From the NCBI GenBank assembly GCA_936432065.2, contig OW386292.2, positions 13,918,918-13,982,917 on the forward strand: a DNA stretch of 64,000 bases. The letters run 5' to 3'. Origin of the DNA: Rutpela maculata. Taxonomy: Eukaryota > Arthropoda > Insecta > Coleoptera > Cerambycidae. The first letter of the stretch is position 1. Every line of letters starts with the position of its first letter. The notes beneath the pieces were generated by a model, which did no database searches, was not told the DNA's origin, and worked only from the letters and a program-made list of their open reading frames with translations. This document shows, one piece after another, positions 10,816 to 21,595 of the stretch. Both the position numbers and the translations under genes were made by a program.

Positions 10816-11977
10816 TACTCTTCGCAAAAACGAAGAGTATATTGTATTTGATCGGCACATTTCTAAATCAGTAAATATCGCTCGTAGAGAAAAAAATTTT
10901 ATATCGTTATGTACGTTCTGAACGACTTTCAAAATGTCCGTCTGTCCGTCCGTCACGTTTCTTGTAAGCACGATAACTCAAGAAAGAAAAATCCGATTGT
11001 ATTGAAATTTGGAGAGTAACTTAGTGTTAGCTAGAGGAAGAACCCTATTGTTTTTTAACAAAATAGATTGGTAAATAAAAAAGTTATTAGTAATTTAAAA
11101 TTAAAAAAAATATTTTTTACATTTTTTTATGGTTTGTAATAAATAGAAACCTTGCGAAATTTTATTTCCTATCACCATTTTTTTTTTAATACATTTTACT
11201 AATGTGTGTTTCCTAATAATCACAATAAATTTTCTAATGGTATATATTACACTCATTAACAATTTTAGTAATAAGAAATGGTGGTGTAGCGGCAAGAGTT
11301 TCGTCTCGTAATCCCAGGAACTCCATATAACACTCTATCCTTACAAAACCAGCCCTCAAAAAACCAACTTGCTCCTCTACCTATCCTTGACCCCCCGTCG
11401 AAATCTATAAACATTAACGATTTGTCTATCAGACAAAAATTTATTTTAATGCTTGACAATATCAGAAGCAGGGTTTTTGTATATTTTCCCTGCAAGCTTA
11501 AAATATAATTCAATCCACAAATTAGAAAATAAAATAATAATTTTAAATCGACAGATATGCTTGCACTACAAATATGATTAAAATGTTTAAGAAATCATCA
11601 TAAATTAAATAAAACAACATTTCGGAAGTCATTCTGCCACAATATCCGGCCGTGGCGTCACTCTAGCGTATGCACGCGGAATTGTGACGCAACGAACTCA
11701 TATGATTGTATACTGAATGAGATAATGAAATAAAAATGAAATGTTCACAAATAGTTAAATAAAATAAAAGACTTGTAATTTGGTAATTTGGTAATCCAAG
11801 GGTTCAATCCCTCACATCGTGATTTTTTTTTTCATATATTTTTTTTTTTCACAACAAAGTTGGTATCACAAAATTTAGAATGTCCAAAAACTAACATTAT
11901 TTACAAGAAAAATGCGAAAAGTATCCTATAGAATGTGTAACAATTATATAAAAAGCTCAGTAAATCGGCGAAGAGTA
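10816..11977 (+). mobile_element. DINE-1-like (Helentron-derived) element, family B
   Basis: The left end is a palindrome TACTCTTCG-CAAAAA-CGAAGAGTA (10816-10839) and the right end repeats CGAAGAGTA at 11969-11977. A GTCY microsatellite (GTCCGTCTGTCCGTCCGTC) lies near 10937-10955, followed by ACGATAACTCAAG and TTGAAATTTGG. Drosophila DINE-1 elements have the same order: terminal palindrome, GTCY repeats, conserved block. No protein is encoded. A tRNA-like split repeat lies inside. Confidence 0.5.
11276..11815 (+). repeat. Possible tRNA-like SINE split by an insertion
   Basis: An A-box-like TGGTGTAGCGGCAAGAG lies at about 11281-11297 and a B-box-like GGGTTCAATCCC at about 11799-11810. GTAATCC occurs at the left break (about 11308) and at the right break (about 11791), consistent with a target duplication around an insert of about 480 bp. 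Joined, the two halves make a short tRNA-like head. Confidence 0.3.
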
Positions 11978-12053
11978 TAATGCTTCCTCTAGTTTTATTT
12001 ACTTCTCTCTGATACTCTGAAAATTAAAGTAAATAAACAAGTATTTATAATTT

Positions 12054-13297
12054 TTGGAGTCATGTTTCAACTTTGAGCTTGCCTCAATTCCTCTCCATCT
12101 CTTTGATGGGAAAGGGTTCATGAGAAAAACCAAGAATTCGTCTCTGTGTGATATTCTCAATGCTGTACGAGAGAGCCCAATAGATTTTTCTGATTGCCAG
12201 TTCATTGTTGATGGCGGCAATTTGATTCGTCGAGTAGTATGGTCAAAGCAGGGTACCTTTGACGACATTTATACAGCCTACGTTCTCTTTATTCGTAATC
12301 ATTAAAGCAAAAAAGTGACTGTAGTGTTTGACGTGTATGCTGACAATGCCTGCAGTACGAAGAGCATCGAAAGACAGCAGCGATTTTTTAAACGCATTTC
12401 ACTGGAAATTATTTTCAATGAGAACTGACTGAAACGCAAAATAAAATGATAAACGATCTCTCAAATAAGGACCGGTTTATTTCACCATTGGTGGAAAGGT
12501 TTAAAAACAAGGGAGTCAAAACAATTACTGCTGTAGACGACGCTGACGTACTCATAGTTCAAACCGCTTTAAATGAATCTCACGAAAATGATACAGTGTG
12601 CATCGACGGACAAGATATTGATCTTCTCGCATTGATTTTCGCTCGCGCCTCTGAAGATAAAGATATCCGTTTCTTAAGAGAGGGAAAAATAGAAAATAAA
12701 GCGTACAGTTCTCGTGACTTGCAGTCCTCGGAAGTTTTAAAAAGCTGTAAGGAGACAGTTTTGTTTGTCCACGCGTTCAGATGCGATACCACTTCAGCTT
12801 TCCTTGGTAAAGGAAAAGTGCAAACGGTGGAATGCGTCAATAAAGGAAAGGATCTCGAAGAGGTTGTCCGCATATTCAACAACCGTAGCTCAACGAAACA
12901 AGAAATTACAAGTGCTGGAGAGCAATTCGCGCTTCCATTATACAAAGCCCCCAAAAAATCTTTGAATCATCAAAGGTTCATTATTTTCAATAAGTTGGTC
13001 GGTCAGTCTAGTACTGAAGGGAGTCTACCAAGAGTTGGCGAGGAGAAAACTTGGAACCAAAGGATTGGGGTTGGAAGGAAGTAAGCAACATCTTAGCACC
13101 CATTTACCACCGAGTTACCAGCACCAATTTCCACCCTACAGCTAATATCCTGCAGCTGCAAAAAAGGTTGCAGTAAACGATGTAGCTGTGTTAAGGTTGG
13201 ATTGCGCTGCTCAACAATGTGCTCTAATTTCCATGGGCAAGGATGTTTAAATTCCGAATTTGAAGAAGAGTTCGTCAATAAGGAACCCCTTAATTAG
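12054..13297 (+). pseudogene. XPG/FEN1-like nuclease with Cys-rich C-terminus, transposon-borne (copy 2, longest)
   Basis: Read across two stops and frame changes, this is one protein. The N-part has FIVDGGNLIRRVVW (about 12204) and, after an in-frame TAA at 12303, VTVVFDVYADNACSTKSIER; these resemble the first two acidic motifs of FEN1/XPG nucleases (.DA.... and VFDG....K...R). The frame at 12446-13084 has DDADVLIVQTAL, DGQDIDLLAL and HAFRCDTTSAFLGKGK, matching the XPG-I region with its DxDLL and GCDxxxxxGxGK motifs; the Gly of GCD is missing here. The end (to TAG at 13297) is CSCKKGCSKRCSCVKVGLRC, a CXC-type zinc-binding cluster. Such a nuclease would cut flap or junction DNA. The gene sits between inverted repeats, so it belongs to the element. 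Academ-type transposons are known to encode XPG-like nucleases, but membership is only a guess. Confidence 0.62.
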
Positions 13298-13436
13298 TAA
13301 AATTGGACAAAATTTTAGTGGAATAGGCCTACAGGGGAAACCACTTAAAAAAACGCACCGAGAGCTCTAAATACTTCGAGGATGGTGTGGTAACGAGCTC
13401 AAATTAAAAAAATACAGCTTTGTGGAAAAAAAGGAA

Positions 13437-14127
13437 AATAAATAGATAGATAGATCTGTATTGGTAACACGTCAAAAAATATGGCAATAAAAACCAACAA
13501 AAAGTGGTTGTCTTAAATAAGAAAAAAAAAATACACAATAAATAAAACAAATAAATAACAAAGTAGAGTAAATAACAATAAAGCACATAGAATAACAAAC
13601 AATCATTATCACGCACATATCAAGTTTATAAAATTAAACGAGAAAAATCAGTTGACAAGAATTCGTCAAAATCATAGAATGCATTTTCAAGGAGGAATCG
13701 TTTAATTACATTTTTAAAGCAAGTACAGTCAAGTGATTGTACAGCAATCGGTAACTCGTTGAAAAATTTTACTCCATAATAGCAGGTGCCATTTTTGGTT
13801 TTTGAAAGTCGGAAAAAATCCAAATATATATTGCCCCTATTACGAGTTGAGTACGTATGTACACTTTCACATGTTATGTAATTATTAAGATTATTAACAT
13901 GGGCAAGGTACTGCAGTATATAATTACAGGGTAAAGTCAGTATCTTAAGGCTTATAAAAGCATCCCTACAGTCATCTCTATATGATAGCCCAGCAACGAT
14001 TCTGACAGCCTTTCTTTGCAGTGAAAAAACTGTTGAGGTATGTGCCGAGTGGCCCCATATTAAAATGGCATAAGTGAGGGAAGATTGAATTATTGCATGA
14101 TATGCCATTAAAACCGTTGACTGTGAC
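13437..14127 (-). mobile_element. 5'-truncated non-LTR retrotransposon nested in the TIR element
   Basis: The coding remnant (13626-14127) reads to the left and is followed by about 190 bases of 3' sequence ending in a short TCTA repeat near 13441-13456. The 5' truncation point abuts the right inverted repeat at 14128. 5' truncation and a simple-repeat tail are the usual marks of LINE insertion. Confidence 0.6.
13626..14127 (-). pseudogene. C-terminal domain of a Jockey/CR1-like reverse transcriptase
   Basis: The 167-residue frame reads MAYHAIIQSSLTYAILIWGH, then VFSLQRKAVRIVAGLSYRDD, then a LKILTLPCNYILQYL block and YSTRNRGNIYLDFFRLSKTK. This is the thumb/C-terminal segment found after the catalytic domain in Jockey- and CR1-type LINE proteins. 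The catalytic YADD part is lost with the 5' end. The frame is open to its natural stop, so the copy is fairly young. Confidence 0.7.
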
Positions 14128-14314
14128 AAACAAAATCACTTGCATCAAAACCCGCTATACATGCATTTTATAGAGAAAATTTCGCTCTATAAATTCATTC
14201 CTGAGCCTTTTTCTCGTTAAAGTAACCGGTTTTAAGATATTCGCTGTGAAACTTAGGAATAGGATCGATTTTTACCTGTGCGTTCCAAACTACCTCTCTG
14301 TTCGGAAGCTGGTA

Positions 14315-15170
14315 GTGCGAAATAGGTGAGGATAAGCTAGAAGGTTAATAGAACATTTTATGCACAATTTAACGACAAATTTTTTATTTCCTATACCTTT
14401 TTCTCTTCCGACGAACGGTTTACAATATAAAATCATCTTTCGTACTCTTAGCTATCACTTAAGACTTAATAAGGCCCACTTTTATTCTCATTTTCGACAT
14501 CACGCGGTGTATATTTTCAATGTATCATTCCAATTTTACTACCCATTTCACAACGAGAACTTAATCTGTATATTAGCTAATGTTCCGTCAAATTTAACAC
14601 CTTGACAGATCTAACGGGTTCGCGAATAAAAAAATTAACAGGCATTAAGTTCGCGTCATTTAGTAAACTGTTAATGGATTGATACGTTTTCTACGCAGGA
14701 AATTTTATTAGCTTCATTAAATTCGTAAAAATGGGGCCACTAGAATTACAGTGTAATGCAGTTTTTTTAGTAGCATCTTCGAACATTTTGAATCTAATAA
14801 TAAGTATTTGCTGTAAGATTAGGTTCTTCCACAATATTGCCATCATAAGGAAAAGCGTCCTAGCTACAGAAATTGATAATCTTAGATTTTCTCATTTTCT
14901 GTCATACGCATGTGTTCCACATACACTTTTTTTTAGTTAAAATGTCTAATACACAGGGCAATAGTGAGTCGTACTTCGATATCTCGAGTTCTACGATAGC
15001 TAGAAATTAAAAAAAAATACAAGTAAACTAGGTAAATTTTTTTGCTGTCTTCGTTATTCGACAAGCAATAAAACCTCAGTTTGGTATAAATTCTCTTGTA
15101 CAAATGAACATTTATGACACTTATCGGTCGGCAGTTATCATTTATATTAAATTTAAAATATTTCGAATTT
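14315..15170. other. AT-rich DNA with no recognised feature
   Basis: Several open frames of 60-80 codons occur, but none has a recognisable motif. Confidence 0.4.
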
Positions 15171-15176
15171 TACAAA

Positions 15177-15584
15177 ATGAATTTTAAAAAAGCGAAATTT
15201 GTAGACATGACTTTTGTTTTGGGAGAGTCGGACAGAAATTGCTTGCTTGCTAATAGAATTTATGAGAAGTATTCCTGATGTTGGCAGCTTCCAAAACCTT
15301 CTCGATAGATTTGTGGAAACTGAAAATGCCGAATATAAAAAAAGTGAAAGCATAAACGTGCTGTGAATGAAGAACATGAGTTTTCTGTGAGAAGTGAGCT
15401 CAGTAGTAAGAATAAGTAGACGGTCTCTTGGTTTTAGCAAGATAGTGCCGGTGCTCCACCACATTATTTAAATGCAGTTAGAGACCACTTAAATAATACC
15501 TACCCACTTCAATGGATTGGAAGAAATGAACTCACTAAATGGCCTCCTTTGCGAGATTTCTTATCAAGTATCTGTCCGATCTAG
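15177..15584 (+). pseudogene. Internally deleted mariner-type transposase
   Basis: The start MNFKKAKFVDMTFVLGESDR followed by NCLLANRIYEKY resembles the first helix-turn-helix of insect mariner-type transposases. After a damaged stretch, 15438-15584 reads QDSAGAPPHYLNAVRDHLNN, then YPLQWIGRNELTKWPPL, the block with the second catalytic Asp (Q-D-G-A-P-P-H in relatives). The first Asp region (WTDES) and the SPDLxPLD block are missing. It is a scrap that cannot act. Confidence 0.55.
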
Positions 15585-15909
15585 TTGTTTTACTACATTT
15601 GATTGGTACGATTATCTCAAAAATTTGCGTTCATTTTCTAGTATGTTAATTAGTGAAGTAATCATAAAATATAAATAAGAAGATAGTTAGGTTTTTGTAT
15701 ATCTTGTATATTACGTAAACATTAAAACCAACCATTTTCTACAAGCTGCGGACCTCCAGCCTTTCCTCAAAGACACAATGTATATACTTCCAATACCGAT
15801 ATTCACTAATAATCCTTTTTTTTTTGTTACAGGTAAGATCCAAAATAGCTTGTCCCGAGTTTAAGGTAAGACAGAACGGATTCCTTCCTCCATCATAAGT
15901 CAAATAAAT

Positions 15910-15985
15910 CGTCACTGGAAAGACGAAGAGGCGTATCTATAATATATATTTATATGAGATACGCCTCTTCGTCTTTCCAGTGACG
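15910..15985. repeat. Perfect 29-bp hairpin
   Basis: CGTCACTGGAAAGACGAAGA at 15910 starts a 29-base arm that is perfectly complementary to 15957-15985. The loop is 18 bases of A/T-rich sequence. Confidence 0.95.
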
Positions 15986-16165
15986 AAATATTGTTGACTG
16001 ATTGCGGCCGTCAAGCCGAACTTGTTTTCTTTTTAATTCGGCAATTGCCTGAGCCATTTATTTTAAAGACTAATCGTAAAAGTTTTTATAAGCCTGTCAT
16101 GAGATTTTAGAGTAACATATTTTTCAAAATTTCCCTCGAGTCTTTAAAATGCGAAGCTCTTCTAC

Positions 16166-16306
16166 GAAATTGAAGGACCTCCTCAGGGAGGCATACTTAG
16201 CCCTGTATTATATAAAATACACTCTTGCGACATAGAAATACTACTAGCAAACGAAATTAACATTATTCAGTACGCCGATGATGTATGTATTTACAAAAAA
16301 ATATAG
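16166..16306 (+). pseudogene. Reverse transcriptase palm fragment of a LINE
   Basis: The frame reads EIEGPPQGGILSPVLYKIHS, then IIQYADDVCIYKK before a stop at 16304-16306. GxPQGxxLSPxLY is motif B and YADD is the catalytic motif C of non-LTR reverse transcriptases; both Asp residues are kept. Only 46 codons survive. The clade is probably Jockey- or I-like. Around it, 15986-16165 and 16307-16928 show nothing else. Confidence 0.65.
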
Positions 16307-16928
16307 TATATCTTCAAGGATAGAAGCTTTAGATCAAGCTATGGATAAATTAAATATACGGAAACAAAATAACGGACTTAATATACTATTATACTTTTTC
16401 ATATTTTTCAAAAATCAATGATCATAGAGTAAAGCTTCTTTTTAAAGTGAACTAAAAAAATACCACTTCAAAATGGTAAACATGATTTTTCTACACTGCA
16501 TTCCATTCAAAATATATTTAACTTTAATTGGAATTTTTTATGCAAAAAAATTTTCTTGTTCTTCAAATTCAATTTTCACCACTTTTCTCTGAATAATGAC
16601 CATATAGAAAATATGTATAATTGTTGAACAACTCTCGGAGAATAGAATTTTTTTCCCATAGCAAAATCTGACAGAAAGTGAAGTACTTATAGTCATTTTT
16701 TCGAAGACCCTTTTTTTTCAAAAAGTTGAATCTATCGAAAAATAATGCAGATATCGATCTGAAATTTGACTAGACTAGAATTTCGTTCTTGTAAAGTCTA
16801 AACTATTAAGCTGGTAACTTATGAGTAAAAAAGATAAAATCAATTTCAATAGGAATTTTTCAAAGGAAAAATTAAAACAATGTTTTATAGCATTAAAAAT
16901 ATATCACCATTAAGGGGTCTACAGATGA

Positions 16929-17122
16929 CCCAACCAACTAACCAACCAACCAACCAACCTTCTCGGTACATTTTGAAAAATTGCCATGACAACTCGCAAA
17001 AGTGAGCTGGTCTGCTAAAATTCCAGCGTCTTCAAAGCGTACCGACAATGTTGGCTCCAGCAGTTTTACGAGTTCACATGGCAATCTTCAAAGTGTACCG
17101 AGAAGGTCGGTTGGTTGGTTGG
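16929..17122. repeat. 194-bp foldback with CCAA-repeat ends
   Basis: CCAACCAACCAACC with TTCTCGGTACA at 16929-16975 is mirrored by TGTACCGAGAAGGTCGGTTGG ending at 17122 after a shorter inner match (TTGCCATG/CATGGCAA). It looks like a small hairpin MITE. The following 17123-17756 has no recognised feature. Confidence 0.6.
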
Positions 17123-17756
17123 ATCGTCGTTAAAAATATATTTCGTTTTATTAATAAATTACCATTGATGCAAAATTAAAGTTTAATTAATTCAACTTAC
17201 CATTCATCTTAATTAAAAGTATGCAATTAATTGTTTATCTTGCTTTTCTCCTCGTTACTATTCAAGTGAAATTTCCTACTGGTTGGAATGCACACTAGCA
17301 CAACTAAGAATTGCAAATTAGTCTAATACAGAAATAACATTTAGATAGTGACCTGCTATCAGACAGTACAAATCGCGCTTCTGTCTGTTATTTCTTGGTT
17401 GTATTTTAATACTTTTGTAAAATAATTTGTTAAGCGTGTTGTTACAGTGAGGAACAAAGAACATTTGAATAATACTCCTGCTCAATTCATTGGTTTGAGT
17501 TAAAGCAACCCAATTTAATTTTGTGTAGATTGCGTCAACGAATGAAGTTTATATATGGGCGTCATTAGCTGAGGCTTTCAGCTTGAGCAGCTGTTTCGAT
17601 ATTTTCTCTCCTCGTCAGCACTATTGAAAAAAATTAAGAATTCCCCAAAACTGTAAATTATTACATGGCAAAGATTATTTTATTAGCATTACGCCACATT
17701 TTTTAAAATTCACTCGAGCTTCTAAAAAGATGTCTGATATAAATTATAAAATAGAC

Positions 17757-19290
17757 AGCTCATTATTTTTGAGTTCAGGAAATATATTTTTTTAAATCTT
17801 CGTTTTTTTAATTACCTACAAATCTGTGTGGCCAGATTTTTGTTTTTCAGCCCTAGCTTTTCCGAATTTTCATTCAAATATGAGATTTTTCCAAAGGATC
17901 TGTTTTTTAACGCATTACTTAGTTTTAGCTCGTCATTTTTGAGTTCAGGGAATATATATATTTTTTAAATGTTCGTTTTTTAATTACCTACAAATCTGCG
18001 TTGGCCAGATTTTTGTTTTTCGTCCCTGCTTTTCCGAATTTTCAGTTAAATGAAAGATTTTTCCGAAGAAATGCTGTTTTACGCATTAAAGTTGGACTGT
18101 GTCGTGTTTTTTAAAAGTAGTCACTTTCGTTTTAAAAATCTTCGTTTTTTGATTATCTATCATTCTGTCTTTCTAAATTATTGATTCTCGACCATATTTC
18201 TCGGAATTTTTGTTTAAAAGTTTTTCTCAAATTTTTCACGCTTTAAATTTTTTTTTCACGCCTTGACTAGTAGTGCTTACAAATGATCTGTTTTGCTAGA
18301 GTTTTTATTTTCCAACGAAGTTTTCCGGAATTTTGAGTAAGTTAGATTTTTCCGAAAAAAACACGACACAAACTAACATTAATGTGTAAAAAAGCGTTTT
18401 TCGGAAAAACCTTTCATTTCACTGAAAATTCGGAAAAGCTAGGGTTGAAAACCAAAAATCTGGCCACACAGTTTTGTAGGTATTTAAAAAACGAATGTTT
18501 AAAAAATATACAGGGTGTCCCGAAACTCCCGCCTTCCCCTTTAGGTGCTAATTCTCCATGCAAAAATAGTAAGAAAAGTTCCTATAAACATATGTCCGGA
18601 AATGCTTCCTAAGGGAGCTACGGCCCTCTAGAAATGGCGCAAAAATAGGTGTTTTTACTAATTATCTCGGAAATGATTTGGGACAACTTTATGAAACTTG
18701 GTTAACTTTTTTAGATTATTAAAGGTTATTGTTTTGCAGTATTAGCCAAAATTAATTTTATCCAGGGGCGGAGAAACGAGAGGTCGGTATTCTTTATTTC
18801 TACATATTAATTTTTCCATTTGACATTTTTAGTATTTTAATCTCTTTACAATTAGCCGTATGACAAGCCGTTTTCGAGTAAAAGCGGTCTAAACGAAATA
18901 TTGCGTATTCGTTTGCTAAATGCGCATTATTTATTTTTCAAAGTAGGCGTAAAACAATAACCTTTATTAATCGAAAAAAGTTAATCAAGTTTCATAAAGT
19001 TGTCCCAAATCATTTCCGAGATAATTAGTAAAAATACCTATTTTTGCGCCATCCTTAGAGGGCCGTAGCTCCCTTAGGAAGCATTTCCGGACACATGTTT
19101 ATAGGAACTTTTCTTACTATTTTTGCATGGAGAATTAGCACCTAAAGGGGAAGGCGGGAGTTTCGGGACACCCTGTATATTCCCAGAACTCAAAAATGAC
19201 GAGCTAAAACTAAATAATACGTTAAAAAAGTGATTTTTTGGAAAAATCTCATATTTGAATAAAAATGTCGGAGAAACACAGATTTGTGAT
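17757..19290. repeat. 170-bp tandem repeat with a third, inverted unit
   Basis: A unit starting AGCTC.TCATTTTTGAGTTC at 17757 repeats directly at 17927 (period 170). The same unit appears inverted from about 18372 to 19290, interrupted at 18510/19176 by a foldback MITE. Shared landmarks are GGCCAGATTTTTGTTTTTC and TTTTCCGAATTTTCA. Confidence 0.6.
18511..19175. mobile_element. 665-bp foldback MITE with TA duplication
   Basis: The ends are CAGGGTGTCCCGAAACTCCC at 18511 and its complement ending at 19175, both flanked by TA. The arms run about 250 bases inward (for example CCGGAAATGCTTCCTAAGGG) and leave a short centre. It has no coding capacity. TA flanks and CAGGGTG ends suggest mobilisation by a mariner-type transposase. 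Confidence 0.85.
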
Positions 19291-19381
19291 CCTTTTACTC
19301 CTCATGGTATTTCAATCTCGCAAAATTTTTGCTGATTTTGCCATCTGTATTCTTCACCGATTCTCATATTCGCAGTTGCCA

Positions 19382-19675
19382 GTATAGTCCACAAAGGCTT
19401 TTGTTTACTACCTCACAGTCACCTATCTTTAAAGTGTCAGAGTGGTTATCATTCGCTCAATCTTCGATCATAATTTTCGTTTTGTTGTAATTTACACGTA
19501 AACCATAATCAGAGCTTATTGTCTGAAACCTGTCCAGTAGGCGCATGAGCTCACCCTCTCTTGCTGCAACTAAGGTGGTATTATCTGCAAATCGCGAGTA
19601 GAAATATTGGTTATGCCTATAGATACTCAGACAGTCCCCCATCACACGTCGCATCAGGTGTTCACTAATAACCAC
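19382..19675 (-). pseudogene. LINE reverse transcriptase fragment
   Basis: The frame reads SEHLMRRVMGDCLSIYRHNQ, then SRFADNTTLVAAREGELMRL, then RVNYNKTKIMIED and, past a stop, DTLKIGDCEVVNKS. FADDTTLxA is the catalytic motif of one LINE group; here the second Asp is Asn (FADN), so activity is lost. The NKTKxM block follows at the right distance. Confidence 0.65.
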
Positions 19676-19679
19676 ACAT

Positions 19680-20640
19680 AGGATTCTTGGGCGTCATGAC
19701 GTAAATAACAGAGGTGGACTGGGATAATGAAATAATAAACTTTTTTGGTTCATTAGAAGAGGTTGATTGACGTAATATGTGCGGAATAATTTTACAAAAC
19801 AACAGTACAATTATCCAGTATTTTACTTTTACGTCAAAGGAGCAGTTAGAGGGCATTTTTTGACACAGCCCCACAAAAAAAAAATCAGACCAGCGAACCA
19901 TGTATTTTGGGTCGTTGAATCCGAATCCGAGGTCAAAACAATCGTACATCCCCAAAATCATTAGCTAGAGCCGATAAACACCTCTGGAATGGGATAAAAA
20001 GAAGATTAAGCTACGAGACTAGTTGTTACATCTTAATAAATCGAACAATAGATATTAAAACGAAACTACCCCCCCCATATATAAAAAAACCGATCCAAAA
20101 CAGCAATGACTGCTGAAAAAGCTCAAAATGTCTAAGTTTTGTTAAAGTGATAAGAAACTACATCACGATGTAATCTTCATAAACTGCCCCTATAGTGTTG
20201 AGAACAACCACCTCCATGTTTAAGGGATACGAGAAGAACAAGAGAAAACGTAAAATACAACAGGATTTCTATTTTCATGGATACTATGATTGGCTGAAAT
20301 TGCGTAGTACTCTAAAATATAACTAGAAACTTACGTACCTCCAACGTCATACAATGTCAACCCTCAAAGGGTGTGAAAACCACCCCCTATGTAAGATTTC
20401 ACTATAAAAAGTTATAGTGACTTCTATAAAAATTCGAAAAACTAGACTATGTTCGATGCTGTGCTTGAAAACCACCCCCACGGCTGTGTAATAAATACGA
20501 ACAAAAATATAAAAATAAAGTATTTTCCTGATGTATTTACGAAAAGTAAAATAAAAAACGTCTCTTTACTCGCCGTACACCCAACACATTTATATATTAA
20601 AAGTTCTCGAACTCAATTTATTATATTACTATTATTATAT
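19680..20640. other. AT-rich DNA with no recognised feature
   Basis: No motif-bearing frame or repeat end is seen. The segment ends at the TA flanking the mariner-type element. Confidence 0.4.
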
Positions 20641-21207
20641 ATACAGGGTGGCTACTTTTTATATTGAACAGTATTGCTATCTCTTAAACCATAACAGTTA
20701 CAAACTCGTTTAAATGGGAGAAAAGTTTCATATTTTGAAGGCCAATAAAATGAGTTGTAGAAATTCAAAATATTTCGATTAGTTCCGGAGATATACGATA
20801 AAATCCGAAATAGCTCATTTTCTTTTTTTTTTTTTATCTAGCGCTGTCACTATAAAAAATATTAAAAAAAATTCATTGGAATATTTTATTGTAAATTAAC
20901 TTTGCTATAACATACCGTAATCAAATTTTAATTATGACGTTTCGTCTGTTCAGGGGCACCATCAGCTTTATTTTTTTAAATACGGACCTGTCTTTTTTAT
21001 TTAAAATTTTTAAAGCATTTAAAATTGTAATTTCAAAGCTATGTCACACTTGACAATTTTACTGCGTTTCGTCAGAAAAATAATCATCATTAATTTTATT
21101 GCGTTCGCCCGTTACAAAACGTTTCTTTTTTTAAGCCTTTTTTCACTACAGTGCCTTGAAAAACAAAAGTTTCATTAAATGTCATTTGATTTTAGTTTAT
21201 CTTATTA

Positions 21208-21595
21208 ATGACGTTTGTTTTCGTTAGCTATTGCTGTTTTAATTCAAACTATTATTTAATACTTATTTCTCAGTACGGTTCGTTATTCTGTAGAAGAGAA
21301 AAAGATATGTATGATGTTTACATTAAGAATTATAGAAATGTTGACAGGACAGTCCAAGAACATACCAATTTATATCCTGACAGACACCATCCGACAAGAA
21401 ATACTATTTACACTATGTCCAAGAATTTATTCCAAATAGGCAGTGTTTGTAAATTGGAACGGAGGCACCAATTGAGAGAAACAGTAATTGATATTAATGT
21501 ATTGGCTCAAGTATACATAAACCCAGAAAATTCATCAAGGAATATTACAAATGAATGCTGAATATCGGCAGCAGCTTTCAAAAAAATATTAAAAA
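21208..21595 (+). pseudogene. Mariner-type transposase, N-terminal DNA-binding part
   Basis: The frame reads REKDMYDVYIKNYRNVDRTV, LYPDRHHPTRNTIYTMSKN and NPENSSRNITNEC, then a stop and ISAAAFKKILK. The pattern matches the paired helix-turn-helix region of insect mariner-type transposases (LYxxRYPxRxHP; SSxRxIAxECGIS). An internal TGA replaces Gly before IS. The frame is interrupted by a repeat insertion at 21596. Confidence 0.6.

Larger units (their letters stand above)
10448..14312. mobile_element. TIR element carrying the nuclease/Cys-rich gene, with two nested insertions
   Basis: About 170 bases at 10448-10620 return inverted at 14128-14312. Shared landmarks are CGCACAGGTAAAAATC, GTTTCACAGCGAATATC and AACCGGTTACTTTAACGAG. 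The right arm has 13 extra bases near its outer end. The interior holds, in order, a DINE-1-like element (10816-11977), the nuclease gene remnant (12054-13297) and a 5'-truncated LINE (to 14127, abutting the right arm). Without the two insertions the element would be about 2 kb. I see no clean target duplication. The outer edges are uncertain by about 20 bases. Confidence 0.62.
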
